In this document: positions 56,362 to 64,000 of the stretch, piece by piece | How positions within the stretch are numbered: position 1 is the stretch's first letter | Layout: each line of letters begins with the position of its first letter | Assembly: GCA_029964075.1 (NCBI GenBank) | Contig: CM057142.1 | Coordinates: forward strand, 32,304,392-32,368,391 | Direction: 5' to 3' | DNA: 64,000 nt | Source: Patiria pectinifera | Lineage: Eukaryota > Echinodermata > Asteroidea > Valvatida > Asterinidae | Translations under genes and position numbers: made by a program | Notes under the pieces: generated by a model | What the model saw: the letters and a program-made list of their open reading frames with translations, nothing else | What the model was told of the DNA's origin: nothing | Database searches by the model: none

Positions 56362-59300
56362 TTAGCTGAAATCTCTCAGGGATTTATATCTGGCCTCTTC
56401 CTACCTTGTGTGAACATTTGACTTAATTTTGTGAAGTTGGATTTTCAGGCCAAAAATGAGTATTTTTGATGACCGTGGATATGGAAAACTTTTGAAGATT
56501 TGGGCTATTTCGGCCGAAAACTGAAATGTTTATTTTCTCCCTGGATCCTGACTTAGGTGAGCTGAAATCTCCCGGGGATTCATATCTGGCCTCTTCCTAC
56601 CTTGTGTGAACATTTGACTTAATTTCGTGAAGTAGGATTTTCCGGCCAAAAATGAGTATTTTTGATGACCGCGGATATGGAAAACTTTTCAAGATTTGGG
56701 CTATTTCGGCCGAAAACTGAAATGTTTATTTTCTTTCTTTATCCTGACTTAGGTGAGCTGAAATCTCTTGGGGATTCATATCTGGCCTCTTCCTACCTTG
56801 TGTGAACATTTGACTTAATTTTGTGAAGTTGGATTTTCCGGCCAAAAATGAGTATTTTTGATGACCGCGGATATGGAAAACTTTTCAATATTTGGGCTAT
56901 TTCGGCCGAAAACTGAAATGTTTATTTTCTCCCTGGATCCTGACTTAGGTGCGCTGAAATCTCTCAGGGATTCATATCTGGCCTCTTCCCACCTTGTGTG
57001 AACATTTGACTTAATTTCGTGAAGTTGGATTTTCCTGCCAAAATGAGTATTTTTGATGACCGCGGATATGGAAAACTTTTCAAGATTTGGGCAATTTCGG
57101 CCGAAAACTGAAATGTTTATTTTCTCCCTGGATCCTGACTTAGGTGAGCTGAAATCTCTCAGGGATTCATATCTGGCCTCTTCCCACCTTGTGTGAACAT
57201 TTGACTTAATTTCGTGAAGTTGGATTTTCCGGCCAAAAATGAGTATTTTTGATGACCGCGGATATGGAAAACTTTTCAAGATTTGGGCTATTTCAGCCGA
57301 AAACTGAAATGTTTATTTTCTCGCTCGATGGTGACTTAGGTGCGCTGAAATCTCTCAGGGATTAATATCTGGCCTCTTCCCACCTTGTGTGAACATTTGA
57401 CTTAATTTCGTGAAGTTGGATTTTCCGGCCAAAAATGAGTATTTTTGATGACCGCGGATATGGAAAACTTTTCAAGATTTGGGCTATTTCGGCCGAAAAC
57501 TGAAATGTTTATTTTCTCCCTGGATCCTGACTTAGGTGCACTGAAATCTCTCAGGGATTCATATCTGGCCTCTTCCCACCTTGTGTGAACATTTGACTTA
57601 ATTTCGTGAAGTTGGATTTTCCAACCAAAAATGAGTATTTTTGATGACCGCGGATATGGAAAACTTTTGAAGATTTGGGCTATTTCGGCCGAAAACTGAA
57701 ATGTTTATTTTCTCGCTGGATGCTGACTTAGGTGCGCTGAAATCTCTCAGGGATTCATATCTGGCCTCTTCCCACCTTGTGTGAACATTTGACTTAATTT
57801 TGTGAAGTTGGATTTTCCGGCCAAAAATGAGTATTTTTGATGACCGCGGATATGGAAAACTTTTCAAGATTTGGGCTATTTCGGCCGAAAACTGAAATGT
57901 TTATTTTCTTTCTTTATCCTGACTTAGGTGAGCTGAAATCTCTCAGGGATTCATATCTGGCCTCTTCCCACCTTGTGTGAACATTTGACTTAATTTCGTG
58001 AAGTTGGATTTTCAGGCCAAAAATGAGTATTTTTGATGACCGCGGATATGCAAAACTTTTCAAGATTTGGGCTATTTCGGCCGAAAACTGAAATGTTTAT
58101 TTTCTCGCTGGATGCTGACTTAGGTGCGCTGAAATCTCTCAGGGATTCATATCTGGCCTCTTCCCACCTTGTGTGAACATTTGACTTAATTTTGTGAAGT
58201 TGGATTTTCCGGCCAAAAATGAGTATTTTTGATGACCGCGGATATGGAAAACTTTTCAAGATTTGGTCTATTTCGGCCGAAAACTGAAATGTTTATTTTC
58301 TTTCTTTATCCTGACTTAGGTGAGCTGAAATCTCTCAGGGATTCATATCTGGCCTCTTCCTACCTTGTGTGAACATTTGACTTAATTTCGTGAAGTTGGA
58401 TTTTCCGGCCAAAAGTGAGTATTTTTGATGACCGCGGATATGCAAAACTTTTCAAGATTTGGGCTATTTCGGCCGAAAACTGAAATGTTTATTTTCTCGC
58501 TGGATGCTGACTTAGGTGCGCTGAAATCTCTCAGGGATTCATATCTGGCCTCTTCCCACCTTGTGTGAACTTTTGACTTAATTTCGTGAAGTTGGATTTT
58601 CCGGCCAAAAATGAGTATTTTTGATGACCGCGGATATGGAAAACTTTTCAAGATTTGGGCTATTTCGGCCGAAAACTGAAATGTTTATTTTCTCCCTGGA
58701 TCCTGACTTAGGTGCGCTGAAATCTCTCAGGGATTCATATCTGGCCTCTTCCCACCTTGTGTGAACTTTTGACTTAATTTCGTGAAGTTGGATTTTCCGG
58801 CCAAAAATGAGTATTTTTGATGACCGCGGATATGCAAAACTTTTCAAGATTTGGGCTATTTCGGCCGAAAACTGAAATGTTTATTTTCTCGCTGGATGCT
58901 GACTTAGGTGCGCTGAAATCTCTCAGGGATTCATATCTGGCCTCTTCCCACCTTGTGTGAACATTTGACTTAATTTCGTGAAGTTGGATTTTCCGGCCAA
59001 AAATGAGTATTTTTGATGACCGCGGATATGGAAAACTTTTCAAGATTTGGTCTATTTCGTCCGAAAACTGAAATGTTTATTTTCTTTCTTTATCCTGACT
59101 TAGGTGAGCTGAAATCTCTCAGGGATTCATATCTGGCCTCTTCCTACCTTGTGTGAACATTTGACTTAATTTCGTGAAGTTGGATTTTCCGGCCAAAAGT
59201 GAGTATTTTTGATGACCGCGGATATGCAAAACTTTTCAAGATTTGGGCTATTTCGGCCGAAAACTGAAATGTTTATTTTCTCGCTGGATGCTGACTTAGG

Positions 59301-62300
59301 TGCGCTGAAATCTCTCAGGGATTCATATCTGGCCTCTTCCCACCTTGTGTGAACTTTTGACTTAATTTCGTGAAGTTGGATTTTCCGGCCAAAAATGAGT
59401 ATTTTTGATGACCGCGGATATGGAAAACTTTTCAAGATTTGGGCTATTTCGGCCGAAAACTGAAATGTTTATTTTCTCCCTGGATCCTGACTTAGGTGCG
59501 CTGAAATCTCTCAGGGATTCATATCTGGCCTCTTCCCACCTTGTGTGAACTTTTGACGTAATTTCGTGAAGTTGGATTTTCCGGCCAAAAATGAGTATTT
59601 TTGATGACCGCGGATATGCAAAACTTTTCAAGATTTGGGCTATTTCGGCCGAAAACTGAAATGTTTATTTTCTCCCTGGATCCTGACTTAGGTGCGCTGA
59701 AATCTCTCAGGGATTCAAATCTGGCCTCTTCCCACCTTGTGTGAACATTTGACTTAATTTCGTGAAGTTGGATTTTCAGGCCAAAAATGAGTATTTTTGA
59801 TGACCGCGGATATGGAAAACTTTTGAAGACTTGGGCTATTACGGCCGAAAACTGAAATGTTTATTTTCTCGCTGGATGCTGACTTAGGTGCGCTGAAATC
59901 TCTCAGGGATTCATATCTGGCCTCTTCCCACCTTGTGTGAACATTTGACTTAATTTTGTGAAGTTGGATTTTCCGGCCAAAAATGAGTATTTTTGATGAC
60001 CGCGGATATGGAAAACTTTTCAAGATTTGGGCTATTTCGGCCGAAAACTGAAATGTTTATTTTCTTTCTTTATCCTGACTTAGGTGAGCTGAAATCTCTC
60101 AGGGATTCATATCTGGCCTCTTCCTACCTTGTGTGAACATTTGACTTAATTTCGTGAAGTTGGATTTTCCGGCCAAAAGTGAGTATTTTTGATGACCGCG
60201 GATATGCAAAACTTTTCAAGATTTGGGCTATTTCGGCCGAAAACTGAAATGTTTATTTTCTCCCTGGATCCTGACTTAAGTGCACTGAAATCTCTCAGGG
60301 ATTCATATCTGGCCTCTTCCCACCTTGTGTGAACATTTGACTTAATTTCGTGAAGTTGGATTTTCCGGCCAAAAATGAGTATTTTTGATGACCGCGGATA
60401 TGGAAAACTTTTCAAGATTTGGGCTATTTCGGCCGAAAACTGAAATGTTTATTTTCTTTCTTTATCCTGACTTAGGTGAGCTGAAATCTCTCAGGGATTC
60501 ATATCTGGCCTCTTCCTACCTTGTGTGAACATTTGACTTAATTTCGTGAAGTTGGATTTTCCGGCCAAAAGTGAGTATTTTTGATGACCGCGGATATGCA
60601 AAACTTTTCAAGATTTGGGCTATTTCGGCCGAAAACTGAAATGTTTATTTTCTCGCTGGATCCTGACTTAGGTGCGCTGAAATCTCTCAGGGATTCATAT
60701 CTGGCCTCTTCCCACCTTGTGTGAACATTTGACTTAATTTCGTGAAGTTGGATTTTCCGGCCAAAAATGAGTATTTTTGATGACCGCGGATATGGAAAAC
60801 TTTTCAAGATTTGGTCTATTTCGGCCGAAAACTGAAATGTTTATTTTCTTTCTTTATCCTGACTTAGGTGAGCTGAAATCTCTCAGGGATTCATATCTGG
60901 CCTCTTCCTACCTTGTGTGAACATTTGACTTAATTTCGTGAAGTTGGATTTTCCGGCCAAAAGTGAGTATTTTTGATGACCGCGGATATGCAAAACTTTT
61001 CAAGATTTGGGCTATTTCGGCCGAAAACTGAAATGTTTATTTTCTCGCTGGATGCTGACTTAGGTGCGCTGAAATCTCTCAGGGATTCATATCTGGCCTC
61101 TTCCCACCTTGTGTGAACATTTGACTTAATTTCGTGAAGTTGGATTTTCCGGCCAAAAATGAGTATTTTTGATGACCGCGGATATGGAAAACTTTTCAAG
61201 ATTTGGGCTATTTCGGCCGAAAACTGAAATGTTTATTTTCTCCCTGGATCCTGACTTAGGTGCGCTGAAATCTCTCAGGGATTCATATCTGGCCTCTTCC
61301 CACCTTGTGTGAACTTTTGACTTAATTTCGTGAAGTTGGATTTTCCGGCCAAAAATGAGTATTTTTGATGACCGCGGATATGCAAAACTTTTCAAGATTT
61401 GGGCTATTTCGGCCGAAAACTGAAATGTTTATTTTCTCCCTGGATCCTGACTTAGGTGCGCTGAAATCTCTCAGGGATTCAAATCTGGCCTCTTCCCACC
61501 TTGTGTGAACATTTGACTTAATTTCGTGAAGTTGGATTTTCAGGCCAAAAATGAGTATTTTTGATGACCGCGGATATGGAAAACTTTTCAAGATTTGGGC
61601 TATTTCGGCCGAAAACTGAAATGTTTATTTTCTCGCTGGATGCTGACTTAGGTGCGCTGAAATCTCTCAGGGATTCATATCTGGCCTCTTCCCACCTTGT
61701 GTGAACATTTGACTTAATTTTGTGAAGTTGGATTTTCCGGCCAAAAATGAGTATTTTTGATGACCGCGGATATGGAAAACTTTTCAAGATTTGGGCTATT
61801 TCGGCCGAAAACTGAAATGTTTATTTTCTTTCTTTATCCTGACTTAGGTGAGCTGAAATCTCTCAGGGATTCATATCTGGCCTCTTCCTACCTTGTGTGA
61901 ACATTTGACTTAATTTCGTGAAGTTGGATTTTCCGGCCAAAAGTGAGTATTTTTGATGACCGCGGATATGCAAAACTTTTCAAGATTTGGGCTATTTCGG
62001 CCGAAAACTGAAATGTTTATTTTCTCCCTGGATCCTGACTTAAGTGCACTGAAATCTCTCAGGGATTCATATCTGGCCTCTTCCCACCTTGTGTGAACAT
62101 TTGACTTAATTTCGTGAAGTTGGATTTTCCGGCCAAAAATGAGTATTTTTGATGACCGCGGATATGGAAAACTTTTCAAGATTTGGTCTATTTCGGCCGA
62201 AAACTGAAATGTTTATTTTCTTTCTTTATCCTGACTTAGGTGAGCTGAAATCTCTCAGGGATTCATATCTGGCCTCTTCCCACCTTGTGTGAACATTTGA

Positions 62301-64000
62301 CTTAATTTCGTGAAGTTGGATTTTCCGGCCAAAAATGAGTATTTTTGATGACCGCGGATATGGAAAACTTTTCAAGATTTGGGCTATTTCGGCCGAAAAC
62401 TGAAATGTTTATTTTCTCGCTGGATGCTGACTTAGGTGCGCTGAAATCTCTCAGGGATTCATATCTGGCCTCTTCCCACCTTGTGTGAACATTTGACTTA
62501 ATTTCGTGAAGTTGGATTTTCCGGCCAAAAATGAGTATTTTTGATGATGCCGGCTATGGAAAACTTTTCAAGATTTGGGCTATTTCGGCCGAAAACTGAA
62601 ATGTTTATTTTCTGCCTGGATCCTGACTTAGGTGCGCTGAAATCTCTCAGGGATTCATATCTGGCCTCTTCCCACCTTGTGTGAACATTTGACTTAATTT
62701 CGTGAAGTTGGATTTTCCGGCCAAAAATGAGTATTTTTGATGACCGCGGATATGGAAAACTTTTCAAGATTTGGGCTATTTCGGCCGAAAACTGAAATGT
62801 TTATTTTCTCGCTGGATGCTGACTTAGGTGCGCTGAAATCTCTCAGGGATTCATATCTGGCCTCTTCCCACCTTGTGTGAACATTTGACTTAATTTCGTG
62901 AAGTTGGATTTTCCGGCCAAAAATGAGTATTTTTGATGACCGCGGATATGGAAAACTTTTCAAGATTTGGTCTATTTCGGCCGAAAACTGAAATGTTTAT
63001 TTTCTTTCTTTATCCTGACTTAGGTGAGCTGAAATCTCTCAGGGATTCATATCTGGCCTCTTCCTACCTTGTGTGAACATTTGACTTAATTTCGTGAAGT
63101 TGGATTTTCCGGCCAAAAGTGAGTATTTTTGATGACCGCGGATATGCAAAACTTTTCAAGATTTGGGCTATTTCGGCCGAAAACTGAAATGTTTATTTTC
63201 TCGCTGGATGCTGACTTAGGTGCGCTGAAATCTCTCAGGGATTCATATCTGGCCTCTTCCCACCTTGTGTGAACATTTGACTTAATTTCGTGAAGTTGGA
63301 TTTTCCGGCCAAAAATGAGTATTTTTGATGACCGCGGATATGGAAAACTTTTCAAGATTTGGGCTATTTCGGCCGAAAACTGAAATGTTTATTTTCTCCC
63401 TGGATCCTGACTTAGGTGCGCTGAAATCTCTCAGGGATTCATATCTGGCCTCTTCCCACCTTGTGTGAACATTTGACTTAATTTCGTGAAGTTGGATTTT
63501 CCGGCCAAAAATGAGTATTTTTGATGACCGCGGATATGCAAAACTTTTCAAGATTTGGGCTATTTCGGCCGAAAACTGAAATGTTTATTTTCTCCCTTGA
63601 TTCTGACTTAGGTGCGCTGAAATCTCTCAGGGATTCATATCTGGCCTCTTCCCACCTTGTGTGAACATTTGACTTAATTTCGTGAAGTTGGATTTTCAGG
63701 CCAAAAATGAGTATTTTTGATGACCGCGGATATGGAAAACTTTTCAAGATTTGGGCTATTTCGGCCGAAAACTGAAATGTTTATTTTCTCGCTGGATGCT
63801 GACTTAGGTGCGCTGAAATCTCTCAGGGATTCATATCTGGCCTCTTCCCACCTTGTGTGAACATTTGACTTAATTTCGTGAAGTTGGATTTTCCGGCCAA
63901 AAATGAGTATTTTTGATGACCGCGGATATGGAAAACTTTTCAAGATTTGGGCTATTTCGGCCGAAAACTGAAATGTTTATTTTCTTTCTTTATCCTGACT
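56362..64000 (+). repeat. Satellite B, ~39 monomers of 196 bp, runs off the window
   Basis: Monomer words: GAAATCTCTCAGGGATTCAT, CTGGCCTCTTCCCACCTTG, GTGAACATTTGACTTAATTT, GATGACCGCGGATATGGAAA, TTTCGGCCGAAAACTG. Same length, orientation and block order as satellite A, but much changed. Three main linker types (TTTCTTTCTTTATCC, TTCTCGCTGGATGC, TTCTCCCTGGATCC) recur in a nine-monomer order. Minus-strand 89-codon frames recur in most monomers; 196 is not a multiple of three, so they cannot form one protein. Confidence 0.98.
59081..60844 (+). repeat. Higher-order repeat of satellite B (nine monomers, 1764 bp)
   Basis: With linkers named 1 (TTTCTTTATCC), 2 (CGCTGGATGC) and 3 (CCCTGGATCC), the order here is 1-2-3-3-2-1-3*-1-2, where 3* carries CTTAAGTGCACTG. 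The same nine follow from 60845. The private variant CTTAAGTGCACTG occurs at 60271 and again 1764 bases later. Confidence 0.85.

Noticed and set aside
56815-63943. Repeated minus-strand frames of 89 codons (one of 154)
   Set aside because: One per satellite B monomer. The 196-bp period shifts the frame at each unit, and the longer one comes from a monomer one base short.
1-64000. Retrovirus-like, Polinton-like or other virus-derived elements
   Set aside because: No reverse transcriptase with LTRs, integrase, capsid or envelope signal was recognised; the only reverse-transcriptase trace is the LINE tail at 45570-46362.

Overview
The window is eukaryotic, intron-bearing and gene-poor. It most likely comes from a marine invertebrate deuterostome, possibly an echinoderm. 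This is inferred from single-exon Golgi carbohydrate sulfotransferase genes in tandem, a FAM98 gene with introns, invertebrate-style tRNA-derived SINEs, scattered ACATGT hexamers, many short terminal-inverted-repeat elements, and foldback elements whose arms are built of tandem repeats. Species cannot be fixed from sequence alone. No rRNA, intact tRNA, CRISPR or virus-derived element was recognised.

Layout. 0-6.8 kb: dispersed repeats, a degenerate SINE, a 3.55-kb foldback element (1043-4593) with six ~160-bp modules per arm, a short element with 27-bp terminal inverted repeats, and a 94-bp palindrome. 6.85-25.1 kb: a direct segmental duplication, unit 1 about 6853-16802 and unit 2 about 17712-25090. 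Each unit carries one intact carbohydrate 6-O-sulfotransferase gene (8761-10104 and 19643-20989; 447 and 448 aa; about 98% identical protein) plus the same set of small transposons. Unit 1 alone carries a second foldback element (12857-15710) with minisatellite arms. The junction between the units holds a mosaic of copied fragments and a 42-bp minisatellite. 25.1-31.5 kb: no gene seen; small elements and a 1.9-kb inverted-repeat element filled with ACGTACGTGATAAT-type palindromes. 31.5-42.3 kb: a long set of diverged direct repeats, including a ~0.5-0.6-kb block with paired hairpins present three times and an exon-like ~80-bp module present eight times; this may be a multi-exon noncoding or poorly coding transcript.

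43.7-47.7 kb: the first three exons of a FAM98-family gene (tRNA ligase complex/arginine methylation partner family) on the + strand. The promoter-exon 1 segment is duplicated; the upstream exon 1 copy is broken and the downstream copy is intact. Two satellite monomers lie exactly between the two copies. Exon 2 carries a frameshift and lacks a visible donor. Intron 1 holds a LINE 3' end with a SINE inserted in it. No further FAM98 exon is seen.

48.25-64 kb: two adjacent satellite arrays, A (48255-56023) and B (56362-end), both of 196-bp monomers and clearly homologous but strongly diverged. B has a higher-order repeat of nine monomers (1764 bp). One B monomer carries a short A-type patch. The satellite therefore begins about 0.5 kb after FAM98 exon 3 and either fills its third intron or ends the gene. 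The sulfotransferases act in the Golgi on glycans and FAM98 acts in RNA processing; nothing suggests they work together.
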